From Lachnospiraceae bacterium (lineage in GTDB: Bacteria > Bacillota > Clostridia > Lachnospirales > Lachnospiraceae): 64,000 nt of DNA. Location of the stretch: contig JAFSGE010000020.1 of the NCBI GenBank assembly GCA_017434885.1, positions 1-64,000 of the forward strand. Reading direction: 5' to 3'. Positions 43,909-52,714 of the stretch are shown here, in pieces. Position 1 is the first letter of the stretch; each line of letters starts with the position of its first letter. The notes below the pieces were generated by a model. The model saw only the letters and a list, made by a program, of their open reading frames with translations. It was not told the origin of the DNA and made no database searches. The position numbers were made by a program, and so were the translations under genes.

Positions 43909-45852
43909 ATGACGTTACAACAGGCGATTGAAACTGAAAATTTAGCGGAAGTAACAAGGATTCTGGTGGAAAATCCACCTTGTATCGATGATAAAAATGA
44001 AGAAGGTATTCCTTTATGCCTATATGCGGCAAAAGTGGGAAATTTCGAGATTGTGAAGTATATCGTGGAGTACTCCCGTGCCAGTATGAATACAGTGGAT
44101 GATAATAACAGAAATATTCTGCATTACGGAGCAATGTCAGGAAATGTTAAATTAAACCGATATTTAGTTGAAAAGGTTGGCATGAGTATTGCATCAGGAG
44201 ACAGAAACCTGGTTACGCCTTATCAGATAGCGTATGAAATGGGACATAAGGAACTACTTGCTTATTATCAGGAAGCGGTAGGTGCGGCATATGAGGATAT
44301 GTACCATAATCCTATTCGTACGGGAATGTTCCCTGACCCTTCTATTGTAAGGGTTGGAGAGGATTATTATATGGTGAATTCATCCTTTATCTTTTTCCCC
44401 TGTATTCCGGTTTCCCACTCCAAAGACCTGATTCATTGGGAAATTATCGGTCATGCCATTACCAATCCGAAGTGGGCGAATTTGGATGAACTGGAGGGCG
44501 GAAGAGGATATTGGGCGCCGGATATTTCTTATGATGACGGTACCTTTTATATTACGGCAACCTATCGTTTAAATGATACAGGAACGGTTTACAGAAGACA
44601 AATTGTGGTTTCTTCCGATAAACCGGAGGGACCTTACAGTGAACCTGCATACATTGAAGAAGATGGAATTGATCCTTCTATTTTCCATGAGGATGGCAGA
44701 CATTATATGCTGCTGAATCGCGGTGCAAGGATTTTTGAACTTTCTTCGGATTGTAAAAAACAGATTTCTGAGGCTTCGTTATTATATTATGGAGATCAGA
44801 AGCGTGCACCGGAAGGACCCCATATTTTGAAAAAAGACGGATATTATTATCTCTTTTTGGCAGAAGGAGGTACCGGACCGGGACACCGCATTTCTGTTGC
44901 CAGAAGCAGAGAGCTTATGGGCAATTATGAACCTTGTCCCTATAATCCCATTATGCGGCAGATGGATGAAAAAGCAGGAATTCAAAGATGCGGACATGGC
45001 AAGCCTGTTTGTACCCAGAATGGGCAGTGGTATATGGTATATCTCTGTGGCCGTATGATTGGAGAGGGATATAGCATTTTAGGAAGGGAGACTGCTCTTG
45101 ACCCTATCACATGGACTGCTGACGGCTGGCCGATAGTAAACAATTTGGATGGCCCCAGTGTGCTTCAGATAAAGCCGGAGTTGCCGGAAAATATAATTAG
45201 TGCAAAAGAAGTGCAAAAGGGTATCTTTGTGGATGGATTGCCGAAGGAGTTTATTACACCAAGACCACCGGAAGAAGATGCCATTTCCTTTGAGAATGGC
45301 TGTCTTGTGTTAAAGGGAAGCAAGGCGCCTCTTAGCAGCGTGGATTCCAGAAATATACTGGTGAGACGACAGACTGCATTCTGCTTTGAAGCAGAATCTG
45401 ACTTTATTGTACCTGATTTGAAAGATGGACAGGAAACAGGACTTACCTGTTATTATGATGAAAATACATGGGTTTGTTTTTATGTTTCCAAGAAGGAAGA
45501 AGAATATTTTCTGCAAATCAGAGAGCATATCGGAGCGGAAGATATTTATCATGAGCGCAAAGTAATTGAAAATCCGGTAGGATGTAATTACTGTTTTGGC
45601 GTACATGCGGAATATTTGCAGAGAAACTTTTACTACCGGGTGCTTGATGATGTACAGAATAAAGGCTGTGTGATAAAAGCAGATGAAGACAATCAAAATT
45701 TTGAAATGCAAACGCTTGATAATGTGTATTATCTTTGTGATGAAGGCATACGTATGGGCAAACGTTTTACCGGTGCCATGGTAGGAATTTACGGTTATGG
45801 CAGGGAAAATCCGTTGTATGTAACCTTTACGGATTTCAGATATCGTGAGTGA
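43909..45852 (+). CDS. Ankyrin-repeat / glycoside hydrolase family 43 fusion
   Basis: Residues ~1-125 resemble ankyrin repeats (GIPLCLYAAKVGNFEIVKYIVE; NRNILHYGAMSGNVKLNRYLVE; TPYQIAYEMGHKELLAYY). From ~131 a GH43 propeller follows: catalytic Asp in FPDPSIVRVGEDYYMVNSS, Asp in GIDPSIFHEDG and acid Glu in EGPHILKKDGYYYLF, with a C-terminal beta-sandwich to residue 647. No signal peptide is present, in keeping with a cytoplasmic place. ATG 43909 follows AGGAGG by eight bases; an open start at 43876 is weaker. Ankyrin repeats normally bind proteins, so this enzyme may be tethered to a partner. Confidence 0.85.
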   Translation: MTLQQAIETENLAEVTRILVENPPCIDDKNEEGIPLCLYAAKVGNFEIVKYIVEYSRASMNTVDDNNRNILHYGAMSGNVKLNRYLVEKVGMSIASGDRNLVTPYQIAYEMGHKELLAYYQEAVGAAYEDMYHNPIRTGMFPDPSIVRVGEDYYMVNSSFIFFPCIPVSHSKDLIHWEIIGHAITNPKWANLDELEGGRGYWAPDISYDDGTFYITATYRLNDTGTVYRRQIVVSSDKPEGPYSEPAYIEEDGIDPSIFHEDGRHYMLLNRGARIFELSSDCKKQISEASLLYYGDQKRAPEGPHILKKDGYYYLFLAEGGTGPGHRISVARSRELMGNYEPCPYNPIMRQMDEKAGIQRCGHGKPVCTQNGQWYMVYLCGRMIGEGYSILGRETALDPITWTADGWPIVNNLDGPSVLQIKPELPENIISAKEVQKGIFVDGLPKEFITPRPPEEDAISFENGCLVLKGSKAPLSSVDSRNILVRRQTAFCFEAESDFIVPDLKDGQETGLTCYYDENTWVCFYVSKKEEEYFLQIREHIGAEDIYHERKVIENPVGCNYCFGVHAEYLQRNFYYRVLDDVQNKGCVIKADEDNQNFEMQTLDNVYYLCDEGIRMGKRFTGAMVGIYGYGRENPLYVTFTDFRYRE

Positions 45853-45907
45853 TTGCGATTATTTCACCTTGCTGCAAAATGCAAATGAGGTGTGAGGAGT
45901 TTTTGTG

Positions 45908-47260
45908 ATGGCGAAAAAGATAAACAGAGAATTGATATTAAGCGGAAATATGCTAAAGGCTATTCTGACACTTGCCATTCCGGTGGTGATTAACAGTTTT
46001 CTTCAGACAATGTATAATCTGACAGACACATACTGGCTTGGAAAGCTGGGAACGGAAGAACTGGCGGCGATTAATCTGGTAACCCCGGTACAGAATATTG
46101 TGATTAATTTCGGTACGGGAATTACAGTGGCGGGTTCTGTTTTGATTGCGCAGTATCTCGGTGCAAGAAAAGATGAAGAAGCAAAAAGTATGGCGAATCA
46201 GATTTTTGCCAGTGCCATGATTTTTGCCGTGGTTTGTGCAACGTTATGTGCAGTGTTGACTCCAAGTATCGTAACCTGGCTGGGAGCGGAAGGGGCAACA
46301 TGGCAGAACGGAAAAACTTATCTGCAGATTGTAATTTTGGATATGCCCTTTTTGTTTACGGTGAATCTCTATGCGGCAATTAATCAGGCACAGGGGGATA
46401 CGCTTCGTCCCATGCTGTTAAATTTGGTGGGAATTGTCGTTAATATGATTTTGGACCCGCTTCTGATGGTAGTGTTTGCCTTGGGAGCAGCAGGAGCAGC
46501 GCTTGCAACAGTGAGCTCCAAATTGTTGATTGCGGTGATAGCGTTTGTATTGTTACATAATCGGAATAAGGATGTATATTTGCAACTGTCTAAACTGAAA
46601 TTTGAAAAAGAGAAGTTGAAAAGTATTCTTACAATAGGGCTTCCGACGGCTATCGGCGGCAGCACAATGCAGTTTGGATTTTTGTTGATGACAAGAAATG
46701 TATTAAAATACGGAACACAGGCTATGGCGGCATATGGAATCGGAAATAAAGTAAATGGTCTTATTTCTTTGCCGTCCAACGGTATCGGCTCTGCAGTGGC
46801 TACGATTGTAGGACAAAATGTGGGAGCTGAGCAGCTTGAGAGGGCGGATTACGGATATAAGCTGTCTCGAAAGATGATTGTAATCTTTTTGTTTGCAGGC
46901 GGTATGATTTTATCAAGAAAACCGATTTCGACAGCTATAGTAAGTATCTTTTCCGATGACATGGAAGTGATTGCCATGGCGGCAGAATTTTTAAGTATCA
47001 TGGCATTTTGTGTGTTTACCAACGGTATCTACAATACTACCATGGGACTGTTTCAGGGAAGCGGCCATACGGAAGTGACAATGATAATTGATGCATCCAG
47101 GTTGTGGGTGTTTCGCTTTGCAACATTGTTTGTCTGTGAATATCTTCTTCATATGGGAGTTCAAAGTGTTTGGTATTCGGTGGTGGTCAGTAATGCCATT
47201 TCTGCATTGCTGCTCTGGGTTGTATATAAGACCGGATATTGGAGAAAAAAGAGAGGATAA
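45908..47260 (+). CDS. MATE family efflux transporter
   Basis: The 450-residue protein has about 12 predicted membrane helices in two halves and MATE signatures: LAIPVVINSFLQTMYNLTDTYWLGKLG at the start and GIGNKVNGLISLPSNGIGSAVATIVGQNVGA in the second half. MATE pumps export organic cations or metabolites using sodium or proton gradients. ATG 45908 follows GAGGAG by eight bases; GTG 45905 is adjacent. It trails the GH43 fusion by 55 bases and ends at a terminator. A link to pectin metabolism is not evident. Confidence 0.92.
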   Translation: MAKKINRELILSGNMLKAILTLAIPVVINSFLQTMYNLTDTYWLGKLGTEELAAINLVTPVQNIVINFGTGITVAGSVLIAQYLGARKDEEAKSMANQIFASAMIFAVVCATLCAVLTPSIVTWLGAEGATWQNGKTYLQIVILDMPFLFTVNLYAAINQAQGDTLRPMLLNLVGIVVNMILDPLLMVVFALGAAGAALATVSSKLLIAVIAFVLLHNRNKDVYLQLSKLKFEKEKLKSILTIGLPTAIGGSTMQFGFLLMTRNVLKYGTQAMAAYGIGNKVNGLISLPSNGIGSAVATIVGQNVGAEQLERADYGYKLSRKMIVIFLFAGGMILSRKPISTAIVSIFSDDMEVIAMAAEFLSIMAFCVFTNGIYNTTMGLFQGSGHTEVTMIIDASRLWVFRFATLFVCEYLLHMGVQSVWYSVVVSNAISALLLWVVYKTGYWRKKRG

Positions 47261-47273
47261 AAATAAAAGATAT

Positions 47274-47313
47274 AAGCCTGCGGGAAATAATAACTATTTC
47301 TGCAGGCTTTTTG
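47274..47313 (+). terminator. Intrinsic terminator after the MATE gene
   Basis: AAGCCTGC (47274-47281) pairs with GCAGGCTT (47302-47309), extended by GAAAT/ATTTC (47284-47288/47296-47300), and runs into TTTTT. It closes the transporter/GH43/MATE region and lies between convergent genes. Confidence 0.8.
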
Positions 47314-47316
47314 TAT

Positions 47317-48153
47317 TTAACAGCGCGCGTTTTTTCGGAATTTTAACGGTGAGACTCCTGCAATTCTTTTAAAACAATCGCTGAAATAGGCATTGCCGGT
47401 AAAACCGGATTCGGTTGCAATTTCTGTCATGCTTAAGTCTGTTTCTACCAGCAATTTTTGTGCACAGATGATTTTCTCGTTCAACACAAAAGCTGAGTAT
47501 GGTGTGTGAAGATGATTGACAAATACCTTTGACAAATAGGAGGGTGAAATATGAATCGCCCGTGCTGTTTGCTCAAGAGAGGGATTTTCCCGAAGGTGAG
47601 TTTTAATGTGTTGAATAGCGTCGAGCAAATAAGTCTGTTTATTTTTTGTGTGCATATGGTTTGCCAATACGGAATCTTCTTCCCGGATGCAGGCGATAAT
47701 TAATCGATGCAACAATCCTTTTAGTAAAAGTTCGGAATATTCATTGTAGTTTGCCCATTCCCGTTCCATTTCCAGCAGAATGGCGTAAATGTTTTTTGCG
47801 GTTTCTTCGCTGAGGCTGATAACATGTCTGCGGCACAATTCATCATAAGTTTTCTGACCGGTTATTTCCAGTAAATCCTCAATCATGGAATCTGTAAATT
47901 TAAGCAGTACACGCTCATAGGGAGCGTGGGAAATATAGGTAGTGCGACGGTAAACTCCTTTTGGAATAAATACGATATCGCCGGCTTTTGCTATGGCAGT
48001 GAAATCCGGTGAGTAAATCAGGCGGTCACCGCTTACCATAAAAGAAATGCCGTAAAAGTCTGTATATGCTTCAGCCGCTGACATTTCGTAATAGGCGGGA
48101 CGCAGTGTTCTGTCAAAATGAAAGTGATATCCGGGTTTTAAAGGAAGAGGCAT
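47317..48153 (-). CDS. AraC-family transcriptional regulator with cupin sensor
   Basis: The 278-residue protein has an N-terminal cupin-like sugar-binding region (~1-120; DRLIYSPDFTAIAKAGDIVFIPKGVYRRT) and a C-terminal pair of helix-turn-helix motifs (~180-278; SLEQTARAIHISPSYLSKVFVNH and STEIATESG-like MTEIATESGFTGNAYFSDCFKR). AAAGGA precedes ATG 48153 on the minus strand. The family usually activates sugar-use genes. Its position in the pectin locus suggests a role there, but the target is not shown by the sequence. Confidence 0.92.
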   Translation of the reverse strand: MPLPLKPGYHFHFDRTLRPAYYEMSAAEAYTDFYGISFMVSGDRLIYSPDFTAIAKAGDIVFIPKGVYRRTTYISHAPYERVLLKFTDSMIEDLLEITGQKTYDELCRRHVISLSEETAKNIYAILLEMEREWANYNEYSELLLKGLLHRLIIACIREEDSVLANHMHTKNKQTYLLDAIQHIKTHLRENPSLEQTARAIHISPSYLSKVFVNHLHTPYSAFVLNEKIICAQKLLVETDLSMTEIATESGFTGNAYFSDCFKRIAGVSPLKFRKNARC

Positions 48154-48317
48154 GATTTAAGTCCTTTCTGATGATAATAACATTTTTATGATATCATCTT
48201 TATATGGTGTGTGTAAATGACTGAAATCTAAAAAATGAGAAAAAGTAAGCGGATGAATTAAAGAAATATAATGCAGAAAATGATATGATAACAATAGAAT
48301 AAATAAGGAGAGAAATC

Positions 48318-49250
48318 ATGAAAAATCAGAAGACGGAAAGAATACTGCGACATATGGACAGTGTAATTGTGGGAAAGAGCGAGATATCTAAATTTTTACT
48401 TGCGGCAATGCTTGCAGGAGGACATGTGTTGCTGGAGGGAGTGCCGGGAGTTGGGAAGACGACGTTTGCCAATGTGCTTGCCAAATCAGTGAATTGCCGG
48501 TTTGCAAGGATTCAGTTCACGCCGGATACGATGCCAAGTGATATTACGGGGACTTCTCTCTACAATTATGAAAAGCATGCTTTTGAATATGCAGAAGGGG
48601 TTTTGATGAACAATATGATTTTGGCAGACGAAATTAACAGAACTTCGCCCAAAACACAAGCAGCGCTGCTTGAGGCAATGGAGGAGGGCTGTGTAACCGT
48701 TGATGGCGTGACGCACATGCTTCCTAAGCCTTTTATGGTAATTGCAACCCAAAATCCGGTGATGCAAAGAGGAACTTATTATTTGCCGGAATCCCAGCTT
48801 GACAGATTTATGATGAAAATTTATATTGGTTATCCGAAAGAAGAGGAAGAAATCGGTATTGTCAAAAATATGCTGGAGGGAAAAAGTGCAAAACAGATAG
48901 AAAGCGTGATTGATAAAGAAGAACTGTTGCAAATGCAGAAGGATGTGGAAACGGTAATTATACAGGATAATCTGATTGCATACGCAACGGAATGTGTCAG
49001 AAATACCAGAAATCACGAAAAGGTTCTGCTTGGGGCAAGCCCAAGAGCGCTGCTTGCATGGATAAAGGCATCCAAGGCATATGCGTTTGTGGAAGGCCGG
49101 GAATATGTGACACCGGATGATTTAAAGCTTTTGGCGCCGATTGTACTTGCTCACAGACTGAGTATGGTACAGAGCATACATGATGATGCCGGTGCAGAAG
49201 AAGTAATCAGGGAAATTCTTAGAAAGGTGAGAGTGCCGCTTGAAAGATAA
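48318..49250 (+). CDS. MoxR-family AAA+ ATPase
   Basis: The 310-residue AAA+ protein has Walker A GVPGVGKTTF (41-50), Walker B MILADEINR, sensor 1 region MVIATQNPVMQRGTYYLPESQLDRF, and the C-terminal lid. MoxR ATPases act as chaperones for partner complexes, often those with DUF58 and von Willebrand proteins. It is the first gene of a three-gene operon (MoxR, DUF58, transglutaminase-like) conserved across bacteria. AAGGAGAG precedes ATG 48318. The cellular target is unknown. Confidence 0.94.
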   Translation: MKNQKTERILRHMDSVIVGKSEISKFLLAAMLAGGHVLLEGVPGVGKTTFANVLAKSVNCRFARIQFTPDTMPSDITGTSLYNYEKHAFEYAEGVLMNNMILADEINRTSPKTQAALLEAMEEGCVTVDGVTHMLPKPFMVIATQNPVMQRGTYYLPESQLDRFMMKIYIGYPKEEEEIGIVKNMLEGKSAKQIESVIDKEELLQMQKDVETVIIQDNLIAYATECVRNTRNHEKVLLGASPRALLAWIKASKAYAFVEGREYVTPDDLKLLAPIVLAHRLSMVQSIHDDAGAEEVIREILRKVRVPLER

Positions 49251-50352
49251 AATGTTGTTTTGGCGCAGATTTATTTATCTCGGATGTTTTGTGTTGTCGT
49301 TGGTATTTATCAGTTTTTATGGCGGGAATCTTCCTTATATGCTGTTTTTTATGATGGCGGTCAACGGTGCAATTTCGTTATTATATATATTATATGTATA
49401 TGCTACTGTAAAGATTTATCAGGAAATACCGGAAAGAAAGGTAATGAAGCAGGAAAAAGTTTCTTATCGATTGCTACTGAATAACGAGAGTCTGGTGGCG
49501 TATCGGGATATGAAATTAAACTTCATGGAAGGACTTTCGGAAATCGGAATTGAGGAGAAGGGTAGCATCGGACTTGGTGCCGGTCATGGAAAAGAGTTTT
49601 TCGGAGATTTGTTCTGCCGTTATTCGGGAACTTATTATGTAGGGATAGAAAGTATTGAAATTATGGATTATTTCAAGATTTGGCGTATTCGATTTCCTAT
49701 GCCGCAAAAGCTGAAGGTTACCGTAAAACCAAGACTGCTTGAACCGGAGAATCTGTTGTTTTTGAAGAGGGAAGAGTCAGGAAATGCAGGACATAGGGGA
49801 AGCAGTGAATATGAACTTGACAGTGAAGTGCGCAAATATTGTCAGGGAGATAACAAAAAACAGATTCATTGGAAAAACTCTGTCAAAAAGGCACAACTTA
49901 TGGTGCGGAACCGGGATGCGGAAGAAAAAACGGAATTTATTGTTATTATGGATGGCAGTATGGGAAAAGTTTCTTTTGCAGAAAAAATAATCAGTTGTGA
50001 TAAGCTAAGGGAAGTTGTTCTCTCTTTGGTAAATTATCTGTACAGGGAAGGATATATTGCAAAGGTTCTTATGGACGGTGAATATGAACAGGAGATTTGT
50101 GCTTCGGGAGATTTTCGTGTTTTTTATAATCAGGTTGTCGGCTATCAGTTTGGGAAAAGCGTATTTTCGAAGAGAAATTTGAGGGGAATCTTAGAGATGG
50201 GAGTACATAATACTCCGATTGTGATGTTAACCTCTGCTCATTCCCTGCTTGCGGAAGATTGCTTTGCTGTGTTGGCAGAACAATTGAATGTGTCGGTTAT
50301 TAATGTGGATTTGTATGAGAGAGTGGAAGATATTTTACAAATAAAAGAATAA
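49240..50352 (+). CDS. DUF58 domain membrane-anchored protein
   Basis: The 370-residue protein has two N-terminal membrane helices (~8-55) and a DUF58 region with the signature SEVRKYCQGDNKKQIHWKNS (~200-220) followed by a vWA-like fold (EFIVIMDGSMG). Translation probably begins at TTG 49240, eight bases after AAAGGTGAG and overlapping the MoxR stop by 11 bases; ATG 49252 is an alternative. DUF58 proteins act with MoxR ATPases in envelope processes, but the activity is unclear. Confidence 0.9.
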   Translation: MKDKMLFWRRFIYLGCFVLSLVFISFYGGNLPYMLFFMMAVNGAISLLYILYVYATVKIYQEIPERKVMKQEKVSYRLLLNNESLVAYRDMKLNFMEGLSEIGIEEKGSIGLGAGHGKEFFGDLFCRYSGTYYVGIESIEIMDYFKIWRIRFPMPQKLKVTVKPRLLEPENLLFLKREESGNAGHRGSSEYELDSEVRKYCQGDNKKQIHWKNSVKKAQLMVRNRDAEEKTEFIVIMDGSMGKVSFAEKIISCDKLREVVLSLVNYLYREGYIAKVLMDGEYEQEICASGDFRVFYNQVVGYQFGKSVFSKRNLRGILEMGVHNTPIVMLTSAHSLLAEDCFAVLAEQLNVSVINVDLYERVEDILQIKE

Positions 50353-50378
50353 TGGTATTATCTCAGGGATGAAAAGAA

Positions 50379-52634
50379 ATGACGGAAAATCAAATCAGTG
50401 ATAAAAGAACAAAACAATATATGGTTGCGGAAACTGTTTTTGTGATAGCTGTTGTATTGCTTTCGTTGGAAGAAATAATTATTACGTGGTGCAATATACA
50501 TATTGATGCGTTAGAAATACTGTTTTTTTGTATTATGGCTGCAACAGCACTTTTGATTCATAATTTGTTGAATAATAAAGTAGTTACATGGGTTATGATT
50601 GCCTATGTGCTTGCTATGGTGTGCTATTTTCTTCTGTTGCAAAAAGAAAGCAGTCTGCAGAATGCTTTGCTGTTGGTGGTGAATGTTGGAGCAGCTTGGA
50701 TGTTTTATTTTTTGTTTAAATTAAAAACCATAAGAATTGTGAGCGGAATTGCCATGATGGGATTGATGTTGACCGGATATTTTATGGATGTTTCTTTTCC
50801 GAGAGCTGTAATTGCAATGGTTATTTTTTTATTTTTGTATTCACTATCGGAAGCAGTTAACGTTTTTTCTTCAGCAAATGCGGGACTTCTTGTGGTAATA
50901 TACGCATTGGTGGCTGTTTTAACAATACTCATGCCTGCGTCAGAAAAACCATATGACTGGGGATTTGTCTATCGGATAACGGAATGGACAAAACAATTAG
51001 TCAAAAACGTGGCAGTAGAGTTACAGTATCGGTTTGGGGATGAAGGCAGTGGTGAAATGCTTGCTTTTCGAGTGACCGGATATTCGGAGGACGGAATGAA
51101 TTTGTTTCAGCGTATGGTGGAAACAGATGTGGAGCAACTGACACTTCAGGGCGACTATACACGAAAACAGCTTTACTTAAGAGGAAATGTCTATGATGAG
51201 TATACAGGAAGCGGCTGGATAAGGAATGAGAAAAAGCAGGAGATTGATTATCGGACAGATACTCTGATGACGCTTTATGCAATTTTTGACAAGACCACGG
51301 ATGCGGATGAATTGCACCGTTTTATGGAAATCAAAGAACAGAAAATAATATTGAAAAACATAAAAACACAGACTTTATTTTATCCGCTGAAAATCATTGA
51401 TATTTCAGAAAAAGAGATTACGCAAAGGGGAGATATTGCTTGTGCAGATAAGATAAATGCCAGAGGGTATATGTATACTTATTGTTTTGTGGATATTGAT
51501 TATGCCAATGAAAAAGTGATTGAGATACTGAAGGAAAGTAAAGCGATTGCATATGAGGAGGAACAGTACTATCGTATGTATGAACATTTGGAAGAACTTT
51601 TTCAGATAGAAATACAGCCGATTCCCTTTACTGCCTTTTGTGATATGGCGGAAAGGGTAAAAGAATCGGCATATAAATATGGTGTGGGTGAGTGTGAATT
51701 TGTTTCGGAAAAAGTGGAAAATCTTACAGATAAAATTGCTGTCGGATGCCAAAATACGTATGAGGCCTGTAAGGAATTGGAAACTTACCTTCAAGGATAT
51801 CACTACAATCAATCGGTACACATGACGGAGAGTGAGAACGTACTGGATACTTTTTTGTTTGAGGAAAAAGAAGGGTATTGTGCACATTATGCAACGGCAC
51901 TCACCTGTATGCTTCGCAGACTCGCAATTCCGGCGAGGGTCGCAGATGGATATCTGGTAAATTACAAGGAGCGGGAGGATATCTATGAGTATGTTGTTTC
52001 CTCAAAACGTGCTCATACGTGGTCGGAGGCTTATGTGGATGGTTTTGGATGGATTCCTTTAGAACCAACTACAGCTTATGCTGCCAATACCAATAAAGCG
52101 TGGTATTCGGAGCAAGCAAATGTCTTGGAAGCGGAGGAAGAATCGGATGACGGAAATATGCCTGATAAGAACAGTGAATTTTCAAATGAGGAAGCATTTC
52201 CGTTAGCAGAAGAAAAAATGCAGGCAGAAGAGGCGGCTGAGTACAGGCGAAATGCGGAGCAAATAGAATATCTTTTGCAGATGGGGAAATTTATGGCAGG
52301 AATGGTGCTTTGCGTATGCGTGGCGATAGGACTGTTTGTTTTTGGTAAAAGAGCAGCAATAAAGAGAAGCACCAATCCGGATGTAGTATTTACGTACTTT
52401 CTTTACAAACTGGAAAAAAGATATTTTGTAAAAGAAAGTGCAGAGACGATAGAAGAATACTTTGGCCGATTATGCGGGGAAAGAAACGTATCTGCAGAAG
52501 AGAAAGAACAGTTTTTTGTAATAAGCAGAGCAATGGAAGCCTATTGGTATGGACAAAAAGATGTAGATGCGGAAATTATGAATAAAATGAAAACATATAC
52601 AGATGAGAGGTTGCAAAAGAAGAGGCGTGTTTAA
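50379..52634 (+). CDS. Transglutaminase-like membrane protein (TgpA/YebA type)
   Basis: The 751-residue protein has about six N-terminal helices (~15-195), a large external transglutaminase-like domain (~200-570), and a further helix near 645-665 with a C-terminal cytoplasmic tail. The active residues are Cys501 in GYCAHYATAL and His546 in RAHTWSEAY. The third residue is Glu562 (LEPTT) in place of the aspartate of many transglutaminases, a change I believe is common in this bacterial group. It completes the MoxR-DUF58-transglutaminase operon. A protease or peptide-crosslinking role in the cell envelope is likely by family. Confidence 0.9.
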   Translation: MTENQISDKRTKQYMVAETVFVIAVVLLSLEEIIITWCNIHIDALEILFFCIMAATALLIHNLLNNKVVTWVMIAYVLAMVCYFLLLQKESSLQNALLLVVNVGAAWMFYFLFKLKTIRIVSGIAMMGLMLTGYFMDVSFPRAVIAMVIFLFLYSLSEAVNVFSSANAGLLVVIYALVAVLTILMPASEKPYDWGFVYRITEWTKQLVKNVAVELQYRFGDEGSGEMLAFRVTGYSEDGMNLFQRMVETDVEQLTLQGDYTRKQLYLRGNVYDEYTGSGWIRNEKKQEIDYRTDTLMTLYAIFDKTTDADELHRFMEIKEQKIILKNIKTQTLFYPLKIIDISEKEITQRGDIACADKINARGYMYTYCFVDIDYANEKVIEILKESKAIAYEEEQYYRMYEHLEELFQIEIQPIPFTAFCDMAERVKESAYKYGVGECEFVSEKVENLTDKIAVGCQNTYEACKELETYLQGYHYNQSVHMTESENVLDTFLFEEKEGYCAHYATALTCMLRRLAIPARVADGYLVNYKEREDIYEYVVSSKRAHTWSEAYVDGFGWIPLEPTTAYAANTNKAWYSEQANVLEAEEESDDGNMPDKNSEFSNEEAFPLAEEKMQAEEAAEYRRNAEQIEYLLQMGKFMAGMVLCVCVAIGLFVFGKRAAIKRSTNPDVVFTYFLYKLEKRYFVKESAETIEEYFGRLCGERNVSAEEKEQFFVISRAMEAYWYGQKDVDAEIMNKMKTYTDERLQKKRRV

Positions 52635-52637
52635 AAA

Positions 52638-52701
52638 AAGAGGCACAGGATGATACGTCCTGTGCCTCTTGGGATTATATTCAACTCTAGGGAGAGAGTT
52701 G
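52638..52701 (-). terminator. Intrinsic terminator of the regulator-uxaC operon (minus strand)
   Basis: A perfect 13-bp stem (52638-52650 with 52658-52670, loop 52651-52657) is followed on the minus strand by a run of seven T, so it ends uxaC transcription. The plus strand has no T tract after it but the stem could also slow the convergent operon. A smaller 7-bp hairpin CAACTCT/AGAGTTG sits at 52682-52701. Confidence 0.85.
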
Positions 52702-52714
52702 GCCGTAAATTATA

